A stretch of 31,809 nucleotides of DNA, from the NCBI RefSeq assembly GCF_016785185.1, contig NZ_JAEKDY010000033.1; one strand, 5' to 3'. The position numbers were made by a program, and so were the translations under genes. Of the stretch, positions 1 to 7,680 are shown one piece after another; position 1 is the stretch's first letter, and each line of letters starts with the position of its first letter. This stretch comes from Heyndrickxia sporothermodurans (GTDB taxonomy: Bacteria > Bacillota > Bacilli > Bacillales > Bacillaceae_C). Below the pieces are notes generated by a model. The model made no database searches, was not told where the DNA came from, and saw only the letters and a program-made list of their open reading frames with translations.

Positions 1-55
1 AGCGTACCTATTTATTGGAATAGTTTCACATATTATGAAAATAAAGTTAGGGTCC

Positions 56-103
56 GTGTCGAAAAATATTTTTTTGACACCCTACCAACGGGTCAAACCG
101 TTG
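56..103. repeat. Two inverted repeats in the leader of the element's first operon
   Basis: GTGTC-gAAAAA-ta-TTTTTTT-GACAC occupies 56-80, and CAACGG-gtcaaa-CCGTTG is a perfect inverted repeat at 86-103. A related but degenerate stretch precedes the homologous gene in copy 2 (about 10640-10690, including TCAAACCATTGGTACAT). Conservation between the copies points to an operator or replication-initiation site. Nothing decides between the two. Confidence 0.5.
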
Positions 104-136
104 ATGTATCAACATTTATAGAGGGAGTGATATTCA

Positions 137-622
137 ATGAGTAGATGTCAATCAAAATTAGTCCGTCCTACAAACAAGTCAAAAAAGAATCCATTAGGCG
201 ATGGAGTACAAGAAGGAAGAATTGTTTCAGTAGAAGTTAAAGAGTTTGATAGTTTCTATCATGATTCTGGCAAGCGGGTTGCTCTCAACATCAAAGTTGA
301 ATTTATTAATCCGAATGGTGAATTGGTTTATTTGTACTATGCACCAACCATCACTTGGTCTGAAAAAGGGAGGTTTATGAAAACACTACATGACCTTGAT
401 GTTGTTCCAGCGGAAGGTGAAGAACTAAACACCCAAGTGCTAATCGGCATGAGGGTAACGGCTACTATAGAAAACGTGGAACGCAACAATGTTACTTATA
501 GCAATATTGTCAGAATCCAAAAAATAGCAACTAACATACCAGCCAAAGCATTGGATGAAGAAGATAGCGAAATGATGAAGCAATTGTTTGATGTTGATGA
601 CATCGACTTTGGCGACATGTAA
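137..622 (+). CDS. Element protein 1, predicted OB-fold DNA-binding accessory protein
   Basis: This is the first gene of the element's replication operon (161 aa). It starts at an ATG with GGGAG eight bases upstream. The pattern of a beta-rich core, an 'IGMRVTATIE' strand and an acidic C-terminal tail (DVDDIDFGDM) resembles phage and plasmid single-strand DNA-binding proteins, which often end in an acidic tail. I recognise no exact family, so the SSB-like role is inference from fold pattern, tail and position just upstream of a primase-helicase. The copy-2 homologue (10793-11269) is clearly related over its whole length, with divergence near the N-terminus. Confidence 0.6.
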   Translation: MSRCQSKLVRPTNKSKKNPLGDGVQEGRIVSVEVKEFDSFYHDSGKRVALNIKVEFINPNGELVYLYYAPTITWSEKGRFMKTLHDLDVVPAEGEELNTQVLIGMRVTATIENVERNNVTYSNIVRIQKIATNIPAKALDEEDSEMMKQLFDVDDIDFGDM

Positions 623-639
623 TACCCTAACGAACCAAC

Positions 640-690
640 AGTACCGACTGTAGCGGCAATGGTTGCTATAGTCGGTACTGACACTACATG
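640..690. repeat. Long inverted repeat between element genes 1 and 2
   Basis: AGTACCGACTGTAGC (640-654) pairs with GCTATAGTCGGTACT (665-679), leaving a 10-base loop and one mismatch. It is followed by CTGACACTAC, a version of the CTACTGACGCTAC motif found at other gene borders of the element. The matching site in copy 2 lies at about 11287-11336. It could be a transcript attenuator, an operator or an iteron. Confidence 0.65.
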
Positions 691-720
691 AGACAAAACA
701 AAAAAGGAGCCAACAAAAAA

Positions 721-3297
721 ATGACATACACAGAAGCAAAAACAACAGAAGAAATTATTATGGAATCCCTTGCCGTATTGAGAAAGAATGTAGAGGTAAC
801 AGAATTACGCATCTTGAAAACAACAAAAGGCACAGTTAGCGGCTACTTTAGCGATTACCAAGAATTAGCGGATGTTGCAGGGGAATACGATGGAAAGGTT
901 CCTGCAATCTATTTTACCCTTAATCCAACAAAAACGGATTTGCTTTCAAGAGCGGCAAATCGGATTGTGCAGCGAGCTAAAAACACAACTACCGATGCTG
1001 ACATTGAGTGCAGACGCTGGTTTCCGATTGATTTTGACCCAGTACGTCCAGCTGGTATTTCATCAACGGAGGAAGAACACCAATCCGCTCACACGAGGGC
1101 GAAGGAAGTACAAAGGTTTCTGACAGAAAGAGGATGGAGTGAACCTATTGTGGCAGACAGCGGTAATGGTGCTCATTTGTTGTATCCTATTGACCTTCCA
1201 AATGATGATGAAAGTACAATGCTTGTCAAAACGGCATTAGAAGCATTGGATTTCCAATTCAGTAACGAATCGGTCAATGTGGATAAGGGAATTTTCAATG
1301 CCGCTCGAATTTGGAAGCTTTATGGAACTATGGCTTGCAAAGGCGACCATACAGATGAACGACCACATCGGCTGTCTCAAATCTTATCTTGTCCAGAAGA
1401 ACTGAAAGAAGTGTCAGTGGAACAGTTGAAGTCATTAGCAGCTTTATGTCCAACAATGCAGACTAAGAGCAAATCAGCTTCTAAAAAGAGCAACACGGAA
1501 GAAGGTTTCAACCTAGAAGAATTTATAGAACAACATGAACTGGATGTTGCCTTCTCCGCTCCTTGGCAAAAGGATGCAACCAAGTATGTGTTGTCGACTT
1601 GTCCTTGGAATGAAAGCCATACGAACAAAAGTGCATTTATCATCCAGTTTAAAAACGGGGGGATTGCGGCAGGTTGCCATCATAATAGCTGTTCGGAGGA
1701 AAACTGGCAAACACTGCGAAAGAAATTTGAGCCAAATTGGAATCCATCATCTAAGGAAGAATCCAAAAAGGAATCACAGGCAGATATTTTGATTCGAGTA
1801 AGTGATGAAGCCGAGTTCTTTCAAAATGATTTGGGAGAGGCTTATGCTGCGGTTACACTCAATGGTCATAAGGAAGTAATGAAAGTGAAGAATAAGAAAT
1901 TTAAAATGTGGCTAACAAAGCAATTTTATGATGCAACGAAAAGAGCACCAGGTAGTGATGCAATGAATCAAGCAATTGGCGTTATGGAAATGAAGGCTGC
2001 CTTTGAGGGCGATGAACGCAGACTGCAGTTACGAGTGACAGAAAAAGATGGTGCTTTTTATTATGACCTAGCAAATGAGGATTGGAGTGTAGTAAAGGTG
2101 GAGCCGAATGCCTGCCAAGTGCTCGATGAACCTCCAACTCTGTTTACCCGAAATAAGAATACCAAGGCACAAGTATTGCCTGATTTTACAGGGGACTTGA
2201 AACTATTACTAAATCACATACGGATTAAGAATGAAGATGACCAAATTCTTTATCTTATCTATGTTGTCACATGCCTAATTCCGAGTATTCCGCATGCCGT
2301 ACTTGTATTCAGTGGTGAAAAAGGAGCGTCTAAGTCTACTTCCATGCGATTGACAAGACAAGTAGTTGACCCTGCTGTTCAGGATTTGTTAACGATGCCT
2401 AATAGTATGCAGGATTTGGCAATATCATTGGCAAACAACTACATGCCATCTTTTGATAATTTGGATGGTTTGTCAGCTGAAAAAAGTGACCTATTATGTA
2501 TTGCTTCTACAGGTGGAGGATTTAGCAAACGTACCTTGTTTACAGATGATGATGAAACGCTACTTGACCTTCGCAGATGTGTTGGATTGACAGGTATCAA
2601 TGTAGTCGTTACAAGAGCAGACTTGATTGACCGTTCCATTATCATTGAATTAGACCGTATTCCAGAGGATGAACGAAAAGAAGAACGAGATGTATGGGAA
2701 GCATTTGAAAAGGATAGAGCACGCATTGTGGGTGGGGCTTTACAAGCATTAGCAAATGCAATGGCAATTTATCAGAATGTAAAGTTAGATAAACTTCCAC
2801 GTATGGCGGATTTTACTCGATGGGGCTATGCGATTGCGGAAGTCCTAGGATATGGTGGGGAACAATTCTTGCAAGCCTACCGCAAAAATCGTAATCAATC
2901 CAATGAAGAAGCTATTTCTTCACATCCAGTAGCCGCTACGGTTGTTGCTCTTATGATGGAAAATCAATCTTGGTCGGGTTCCGTTGCTAGTTTGCTAGGT
3001 GAACTAGAACGTGTAGCCGAACAAGAAAAGATTAATACCAAAGTCAAAACATTCCCGAGAGCAGCTCACATTCTAAGCAGAAGGCTAAAGGAAGTGAAGT
3101 CCAATTTAGAAGATGTAGGGATTACTTTTGACATTCGCCATGCAGGAGACTCCAAAAAGGTATCCATTCAAAAATCTGGCGGCAATGTTGTTCCGATTCG
3201 CCCGCAACAAGGGACATTGAAACGGACAGGTACTGATTCAAATGAAGTCACAGACAATGAACTGTCGGAAGATTATGATGAATTTGCGGGATGGTAA
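721..3297 (+). CDS. Primase-helicase (AEP-like primase fused to D5-type P-loop helicase)
   Basis: An 858-aa protein that should start and drive replication of the element. From the ATG at 721, residues about 55-225 carry archaeo-eukaryotic primase signatures: D-x-D in 'FPIDFDP' (D104, D106), 'SGNGAHLLY' (147-155) and the basic 'ARIWKLYGTMACKGD' stretch (195-209). Residues 294-324 have a Cys/His cluster (CPW..H and CHHNSC) like a zinc-binding primase segment. Residues 530-600 carry a Walker A (GEKGASKST, 532-540) and a Walker B-like 'PSFDNLD'. An upstream in-frame ATG at 688 exists. I chose 721 because AGGAG precedes it and the copy-2 homologue starts at the same place. It follows element protein 1 and is separated from it only by the hairpin. 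Confidence 0.85.
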   Translation: MTYTEAKTTEEIIMESLAVLRKNVEVTELRILKTTKGTVSGYFSDYQELADVAGEYDGKVPAIYFTLNPTKTDLLSRAANRIVQRAKNTTTDADIECRRWFPIDFDPVRPAGISSTEEEHQSAHTRAKEVQRFLTERGWSEPIVADSGNGAHLLYPIDLPNDDESTMLVKTALEALDFQFSNESVNVDKGIFNAARIWKLYGTMACKGDHTDERPHRLSQILSCPEELKEVSVEQLKSLAALCPTMQTKSKSASKKSNTEEGFNLEEFIEQHELDVAFSAPWQKDATKYVLSTCPWNESHTNKSAFIIQFKNGGIAAGCHHNSCSEENWQTLRKKFEPNWNPSSKEESKKESQADILIRVSDEAEFFQNDLGEAYAAVTLNGHKEVMKVKNKKFKMWLTKQFYDATKRAPGSDAMNQAIGVMEMKAAFEGDERRLQLRVTEKDGAFYYDLANEDWSVVKVEPNACQVLDEPPTLFTRNKNTKAQVLPDFTGDLKLLLNHIRIKNEDDQILYLIYVVTCLIPSIPHAVLVFSGEKGASKSTSMRLTRQVVDPAVQDLLTMPNSMQDLAISLANNYMPSFDNLDGLSAEKSDLLCIASTGGGFSKRTLFTDDDETLLDLRRCVGLTGINVVVTRADLIDRSIIIELDRIPEDERKEERDVWEAFEKDRARIVGGALQALANAMAIYQNVKLDKLPRMADFTRWGYAIAEVLGYGGEQFLQAYRKNRNQSNEEAISSHPVAATVVALMMENQSWSGSVASLLGELERVAEQEKINTKVKTFPRAAHILSRRLKEVKSNLEDVGITFDIRHAGDSKKVSIQKSGGNVVPIRPQQGTLKRTGTDSNEVTDNELSEDYDEFAGW

Positions 3298-3315
3298 TCA
3301 TCCCTTTGCACCTAC

Positions 3316-3354
3316 AGTAGTGTCAGTAGCGAAAGAAGGGTTGCTACTGACGCT
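3316..3354. repeat. Inverted repeat after the primase-helicase gene
   Basis: AGTAGTGTCAGTAGC (3316-3330) and GCTACTGACGCT (3343-3354) are inverted copies of the element's CTACTGACGCTAC motif. No T-run follows, so a simple rho-independent terminator is unlikely. The site is conserved in copy 2 at 13961-13999. Confidence 0.65.
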
Positions 3355-3437
3355 TTGAGGGGCAAATTTTACCGGAATCAAAACAAGAACCCAAAATTAT
3401 ATTATTACCTTGCAATCATTAGAAGGGAGACATTTAT

Positions 3438-4295
3438 ATGTTATTTATGGAATCAGTTGAGCAGTTTGGAAAGTACCAAGCAAACATTGAGCGGAGTCCA
3501 GTTACGATAAAAGCCTATCATGAAGATTTATCACTTCTAAACCGTTACCTAGAAGAGAAATATAACAGTCCAGTTTATTTGGAGGACATTACACAAGAAG
3601 ATGTTGAGGAGTATCTTTATTATCTTAAGAATACTAAGGGGTACCAGCCCATTAGCCGAAAACGTGTGTTAGGAAGCATGCGGTCATTCTTTGGCTATGC
3701 CTACAAAAGCGAATGGTGTGACAAGAATGTTACCGTAAGGCTTGAGCCAATCAAATGTCAGCAAAAAGAGCGGCAATATCTTTCTGAAGAAGAGGTTCAT
3801 CAATTTGTAGATGCTATCCAACATGACCTTGCCCGTTTAGTCGCACAAACCCTTTATTACACTGGAATGCGTATTTCAGAATGCCTAAATCTTCATGTAG
3901 AGGATGTCGATTTAGAAGACAACCTAATTCACATTAGGCATGGGAAGGGGAACAAAGACCGCTTTGTTCCAATCAATGCAAAATTGAAGGAGTTGTTTGT
4001 GGATTACACGGAGAACTGGCGGGTGAATTCGGATTACTTCTTTGCTACAAGAAACACTGGTACGTTTTCAAAAACTAGGGTATCCAAGATATTTAGGGAT
4101 ACGAATCGGGCATTAGGATGGAAAAAGAACGTAACTGCACACATTCTGCGTCACTCCTTTGCCTCAAAGCTAGTCAAAAACGATGTTCATTTGGTCAAGA
4201 TTTCAAAACTGCTTGGACATAGCAGCCTAAAAACAACGAGTATTTATGTCCACAGCAATATGGATGATTTGAAAGAAGCTGTTAACACACTATAA
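3438..4295 (+). CDS. Tyrosine recombinase/integrase, copy 1
   Basis: A 285-aa XerC/D-like recombinase expected to integrate and excise the element by strand exchange through a 3'-phosphotyrosine intermediate. The full catalytic set is visible: R145 in 'GMRISE', K170/K173 in 'HGKGNKDR', H235 and R238 in 'HILRH', H261 in 'LGHSS' and Y270 in 'TTSIYVH'. Residues 1-100 form the SAM-like core-binding domain. The start ATG has AAGGGAG eight bases upstream. The gene sits 13 bp before the HTH/RHH protein, in one operon. The copy-2 protein has the same length and is very similar. Confidence 0.93.
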   Translation: MLFMESVEQFGKYQANIERSPVTIKAYHEDLSLLNRYLEEKYNSPVYLEDITQEDVEEYLYYLKNTKGYQPISRKRVLGSMRSFFGYAYKSEWCDKNVTVRLEPIKCQQKERQYLSEEEVHQFVDAIQHDLARLVAQTLYYTGMRISECLNLHVEDVDLEDNLIHIRHGKGNKDRFVPINAKLKELFVDYTENWRVNSDYFFATRNTGTFSKTRVSKIFRDTNRALGWKKNVTAHILRHSFASKLVKNDVHLVKISKLLGHSSLKTTSIYVHSNMDDLKEAVNTL

Positions 4296-4308
4296 AGGAG
4301 AGTAAACA

Positions 4309-5082
4309 ATGACTAAAGCGGAAGCATTGCAACCGATTTATGATGACAAGGTTAAAGGAATCTTAAAACTGTTAGGGGAAGGTTATTCAAGGGAAGAAGT
4401 GGCTGAGCAGTATCGTTATTCAACTTATCGTTCTATGGATAGCTATATGAGTCGTAAGAATTTTGTTTGGGACAAGCGAAAGGCTACCTATGTACCAGCA
4501 GATGCTATCAAGGCTTCACTAGAAACAATGGCGAATTTTCCATCAGACCGAGTTCGAAGAATTGTAATGGAATTGAACAAGGAAGGAGCGGATTTGAAGG
4601 AGGTTGCAGTGAAGGTAGGCTTCGAAAATCACTTAGAAATGGCTTCTTACATGAAGTCAAAAGGCTTTGAATGGTCGCAGGAGGCAGGGAATTATCTCTC
4701 TACTTCTCCGACCATGCCTAATGATGGGGAAAAGGTTACTACTGTCAGTAATGACGCTTCATTAGAGGGTTCCCTTTCCATTGGAAATGGTGACGGTGAG
4801 CAATTTCTACCTTTACTCGAATGGTTAGCTTCGAACAAGGAGGGCTTACAAAGCCTTTTGGGAGCGTCAGTAGCGTCAGGACAAATCCCCCGCTTTACCC
4901 TTCCTGGTTTATTTGTTACAAAATCGGTTCATATGACGAACACCCTTGACCAAATGGTTAGAGATTTTAGCAAGGAAAAGAACATCAATCAGCGGGAAAT
5001 CTTTGAGGTTGCATTGATTGAGTTCTTCCAAAAGTACGGTTATGAGCGAGAAGTCGAGACATTGTTACAGCAAAATGCCTAG
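4309..5082 (+). CDS. Element DNA-binding protein: two HTH-like repeats plus C-terminal RHH-like domain
   Basis: A 257-aa protein of unrecognised family. Residues 14-62 and 81-130 are an internal duplication: both show a hydrophobic helix, 'G' plus acidic residues, '(E/K)EVA', then 'M.SYM..K.F.W......Y', as expected for tandem HTH units. After a linker, residues 196-245 ('FTLPGLFVTKSVHMTN' onward to 'FEVALIEFFQKYG') look like a ribbon-helix-helix domain. Position directly after the recombinase suggests an excisionase/accessory factor or a repressor acting on the repeated motifs of the element. The function is inference. Copies of the CTACTGACGCTAC-like motif occur inside the gene (about 4738-4760 and 4862-4880). 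Confidence 0.7.
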   Translation: MTKAEALQPIYDDKVKGILKLLGEGYSREEVAEQYRYSTYRSMDSYMSRKNFVWDKRKATYVPADAIKASLETMANFPSDRVRRIVMELNKEGADLKEVAVKVGFENHLEMASYMKSKGFEWSQEAGNYLSTSPTMPNDGEKVTTVSNDASLEGSLSIGNGDGEQFLPLLEWLASNKEGLQSLLGASVASGQIPRFTLPGLFVTKSVHMTNTLDQMVRDFSKEKNINQREIFEVALIEFFQKYGYEREVETLLQQNA

Positions 5083-5299
5083 CAAATGGGTTTTTAATGG
5101 AAGAAACGAAGAACGGTTCTAATGGTTTCCTAATGAACTGCTGTTTTTCGTTCTTTCATTTTTTTATGATTTCCTAATGTTTTGGAAGGAGTTCTTTCCA
5201 TTATATTTGGTTTTCCTAATGATGCAACTTCACTTTCTGCAAATTCTTTGAGTTACATGGGTTTCTTGGTTAGGGAGATTTTTGATTTTCGAGGTTACT
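5083..5299. repeat. Element right-end block R1 with TTTCCTAATG direct repeats
   Basis: TTTCCTAATG occurs at 5126-5135, 5170-5179 and 5212-5221, spaced 44 and 42 bp. The whole block is repeated with similar spacing before flagellin 2 (16930-17157). Both blocks end in GATTTTCGAGGTTACTT, immediately followed by flagellin codons. Regularly spaced direct repeats next to the junction look like recombinase or accessory-protein arm sites. No flagellar sigma-D promoter is visible in this block. Confidence 0.75.
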
Positions 5300-6649
5300 T
5301 TTCGTCAGTTGAATAGTGCTTCTGCTGGACAACAGAAATCAATGGAAAAGCTATCTTCAGGTCTTCGTATCAACCGTGCAGGTGATGATGCTGCAGGTCT
5401 AGCAATCTCTGAAAAAATGCGTTCACAAATCAAAGGTTTAGACATGGCATCAAAGAACTCACAAGATGGTATCTCTATGATTCAAACAGCTGAAGGTGCA
5501 TTAAATGAGACTCATGACATTCTTCAACGTATGCGTGAACTTGCAACTCAATCAGCTAACGATACAAATACGACAGATGACCGTAAAGAAATACAAAAAG
5601 AAATTAACCAATTAACTTCAGAAATCAATAGAATCGGTAATACAACAGAATTTAACACTAAGAAATTGTTAAATGGTGATGTTAAAGGTACTGGTGGAGC
5701 TGGAGCAGCTGATGCTTCTGCTACTTTCGACTTTGGAACAGTTGCAGCTGGAGATGCGGGAACTTCTACAAAATTAAGTATTGGTGGAGAAGATTACGAA
5801 ATTAAGTTTGTATCAGGCGATTATGATACTACTGCAACATCATACAATACTGGTGACAAGTCAATTTCTATTGCTGTAGCCACTAACACACCAACTGCTC
5901 AAGAAATAGTGGACGATGTAGTTCAGGCTCTGAAAGATATGCGTGGAGCAGACCCAACTCTTTCGTTAACCGAATTTACATTTGCAAATGATGGTACAGA
6001 TAAATTAAAAATCACTGCTAATGCAACTGGAAACTATGCTGGAACTTCTGGAAAAGACAGTATTGAATTTAAAAGTGGACGTTCAGTTACTGTATCAAAC
6101 GTAGTAGAAGGTACAAATGGTGCGGCTGGAGCTGCTCAATTACAAATCGGGGCAAATAATGCACAAGCATTCGTTATTTCAATTAATGATATGAGAGCTG
6201 CGTCACTTGGTATTGCTGGAACTGCTGGTGGAACTGCTAACGGTGTTACTAACATTGAAGGCTCTGTTACTAATGGTTCTGTAGGTGCTAGTTTTACAAC
6301 TGCTGATGGAGTAACAAATGGTACTTCAAACACACCTGACGAAGCTGCATTAGATGTATCTACTCATGATAAAGCAACAAAAGCAATTGAAGTAATTGAT
6401 AATGCTATTAAAAACGTTTCAGCAGAACGTTCTAAATTAGGTGCTTACCAAAACCGTTTAGAGCACACAATTAATAACTTGAACACTTCTTCTGAAAACT
6501 TAACTGCTGCTGAATCTCGTATTCGTGACGTAGACATGGCGAAAGAAATGATGACTCAAACTAAGAACTCAATTCTTTCTCAAGCAGCACAAGCAATGTT
6601 GGCTCAATCAAATCAAATGCCTCAAGGAGTATTACAACTCTTGAGATAA
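5282..6649 (+). CDS. hag: Flagellin 1, N-terminus replaced by element end; unspliced form
   Basis: Flagellar filament subunit. From codon 8 (RQLN, 5303) it has the canonical flagellin D0/D1 N-terminal region (LSSGLRINRAGDDAAGLAIS), a variable glycine/alanine/threonine-rich D2/D3 region at about residues 140-370, and the C-terminal D1/D0 region. The usual first ~12 residues (MRINHNIAALNT-type) are absent. Instead the element end gives a TTG with AGGGAG four bases upstream and residues MIFEVTF. The frame is open throughout. The stop at 6647 is reached only if the group I intron stays in the RNA; this form ends QSNQMPQGVLQLLR. Removal of the intron would join 6622 to about 6976 and give another C-terminus. 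Whether the TTG is used, or excision first restores a normal 5' end, cannot be told from sequence. Confidence 0.85.
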   Translation: MIFEVTFRQLNSASAGQQKSMEKLSSGLRINRAGDDAAGLAISEKMRSQIKGLDMASKNSQDGISMIQTAEGALNETHDILQRMRELATQSANDTNTTDDRKEIQKEINQLTSEINRIGNTTEFNTKKLLNGDVKGTGGAGAADASATFDFGTVAAGDAGTSTKLSIGGEDYEIKFVSGDYDTTATSYNTGDKSISIAVATNTPTAQEIVDDVVQALKDMRGADPTLSLTEFTFANDGTDKLKITANATGNYAGTSGKDSIEFKSGRSVTVSNVVEGTNGAAGAAQLQIGANNAQAFVISINDMRAASLGIAGTAGGTANGVTNIEGSVTNGSVGASFTTADGVTNGTSNTPDEAALDVSTHDKATKAIEVIDNAIKNVSAERSKLGAYQNRLEHTINNLNTSSENLTAAESRIRDVDMAKEMMTQTKNSILSQAAQAMLAQSNQMPQGVLQLLR

Positions 6650-6975
6650 GATTAGAGGGCGTCTAGCTTGGTAACGAGCTAGATTATAACTGGGTGAATT
6701 GCTGGAACTTCCTAAAGCTTCATCAACTACAACGTAACTGGAAACGGTCAGCGTGAAGGTGTGAAAATGATGAGGATGCAACAATGGATAATCAGCAGCC
6801 AAGCTCCTGTGAGGAAACTTTGGAGAAGGTTCAACGACTAGAGAACACGGTCTAAGGCGAAAGCTATGACTATGAATCTCGTAGGGCAGTGTAAAACTGT
6901 TCGAAGTGCCCAGCTCCATGGAAAACATGGATGAAGATATAGTCTATTCTGTCATCGAAAGATACAGTCGCAAAG
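6623..6975 (+). ncRNA. Group I self-splicing intron 1 in flagellin 1
   Basis: Core elements appear in order: P-type AATCAGCAGCCAAGC (about 6790-6804), R-type GTTCAACGACTAGA (6829-6842) and S-type AAGATATAGTC (6935-6945). GACTA of R pairs with TAGTC of S to give P7. A GAAA-capped hairpin (about 6950-6966) follows as P9. P2 is UCUAGCU/AGCUAGA at about 6660-6685. The proposed 5' site is ATGCCT|CAAGG, because exon AUGCCU pairs with internal guide GGGCGU (6657-6662) with the expected U-G at the splice site. The proposed 3' site is CAAAG|CAAGCG, from flagellin homology and frame. The intron is about 353 nt and has no ORF. The core is confident; the exact ends are less so. Confidence 0.88.
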
Positions 6976-7020
6976 CAAGCGAACCAACAACCACAAGGAG
7001 TTCTACAACTTCTTCGTTAA
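6976..7020 (+). CDS. hag: Flagellin 1 3' exon (second C-terminus)
   Basis: Fourteen codons plus stop encode QANQQPQGVLQLLR, the standard flagellin C-terminus, directly after the intron and 16 bp before a terminator. Joined to codon CCT at 6622 it gives an in-frame product ending QSNQMP-QANQQPQGVLQLLR. It is the original gene end, displaced by the intron. Confidence 0.8.
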   Translation, partial: QANQQPQGVLQLLR

Positions 7021-7036
7021 TTTTAAATTATTTGAA

Positions 7037-7068
7037 AGGGGCTCTAGTTATGCTAGGGTCTCTTTTTT
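7037..7068 (+). terminator. Rho-independent terminator after flagellin 1
   Basis: AGGGGCTCTAG - TTATG - CTAGGGTCTCT forms an 11-bp stem allowing G-U pairs and is followed by six T. Its place after the 3' exon shows that the intron lies inside the flagellin transcript. Confidence 0.8.
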
Positions 7069-7170
7069 GTTGTTAGTTATTTAACACATTAAGGCTAAGA
7101 AAAGATAGTTAGGTATTAGTTTGCATAATTTGGTAAAATGAAATTATTAAATTTTGTCAGGAGAGATAGT

Positions 7171-7680
7171 ATGCTAGAAATTCATGAAACATCAAACACA
7201 TTAAAATCGTATTTAGAGATGGATGTTTTTAATGAAGATACAAAAGAACGTGTTAAGGGTGCTGATATTGTCTTATTACCTAACTTTGGGATTAAGGAAG
7301 GGGTTGATAGGGCTTTTCAACCTGATACAGTAGCTTTCTATAAATATTCTATTGCAACTAAAGGTAGTGAAGCTAAGATTGAATTATTTGAAAATAAAGG
7401 TGAGGAAAAGATTTTAGCATTACATTCATTTGATATTTGGATTCCTCTAATGGTTATAGGGAGCTCTGTTCTGTTGCCTTTTACTATAAATCTAGTCAGC
7501 AGTTTTGTATTTGAAAAGATGAAAGGTAGACCTAATGATGAACCAACCGTTCATTTTAATCTATTAATTGAAGACAAAGAAAAGGGGAAAAGTAAACATC
7601 TAAGCTATAAAGGTCCAGCTGATGGCTTTAGTGAAAGTTTTGAGAAGCTTGATGTTAATAAACTGTGGGAGGATGAATAA
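7171..7680 (+). CDS. Hypothetical membrane-anchored protein of a two-gene module
   Basis: About 169 aa from the ATG at 7171, which has a strong AGGAGA seven bases upstream; an earlier in-frame ATG at 7138 has none. Residues around 85-115 (WIPLMVIGSSVLLPFTINLVS) form one transmembrane segment. The flanking parts are soluble and rich in Lys/Glu. No family recognised. Its stop overlaps the start of the SEC-C gene (TAATG), so the two are translationally coupled and probably act together. The AT-rich composition and position between two mobile elements fit an acquired accessory operon. Confidence 0.65.
   Translation: MLEIHETSNTLKSYLEMDVFNEDTKERVKGADIVLLPNFGIKEGVDRAFQPDTVAFYKYSIATKGSEAKIELFENKGEEKILALHSFDIWIPLMVIGSSVLLPFTINLVSSFVFEKMKGRPNDEPTVHFNLLIEDKEKGKSKHLSYKGPADGFSESFEKLDVNKLWEDE

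Larger units (their letters stand above)
1..5299 (+). mobile_element. Integrative element copy 1 (right part), ending inside a flagellin gene
   Basis: The block holds an OB-fold-like protein, a primase-helicase, a tyrosine recombinase and an HTH/RHH protein in one orientation, then an end region that abuts flagellin codons at about 5300. A second block with the same gene order lies at 10793-15728 and abuts another flagellin at the same codon, which defines the right boundary. The left end is outside the window. Self-replication functions plus a recombinase suggest an integrative element that replicates as a circle; that is inference. I do not recognise it as a named family. Confidence 0.75.

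Noticed and set aside
2439..2726. Minus-strand ORFs within the primase-helicase genes (also 13084-13371 and others)
   Set aside because: Overlapping shadows of a conserved gene with no ribosome binding sites of their own.
6600..6660. Alternative 5' splice sites after GGCT (6604) or after CTCTT (about 6642)
   Set aside because: For GGCT no guide sequence pairs downstream. For CTCTT the pairing works in intron 1 but loses the U-G pair in intron 2. The ATGCCT site pairs the same way in both.
6632..6928. Minus-strand ORF of 98 codons over the 3' end of flagellin 1
   Set aside because: It lies inside the group I intron and is explained by structured RNA; no ribosome binding site and no similarity I recognise.
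6640..7020. Flagellin 1 as a frameshifted or duplicated pseudogene end
   Set aside because: The sequence between the two C-termini contains ordered group I core elements and is shared with flagellin 2, which a random duplication would not explain.
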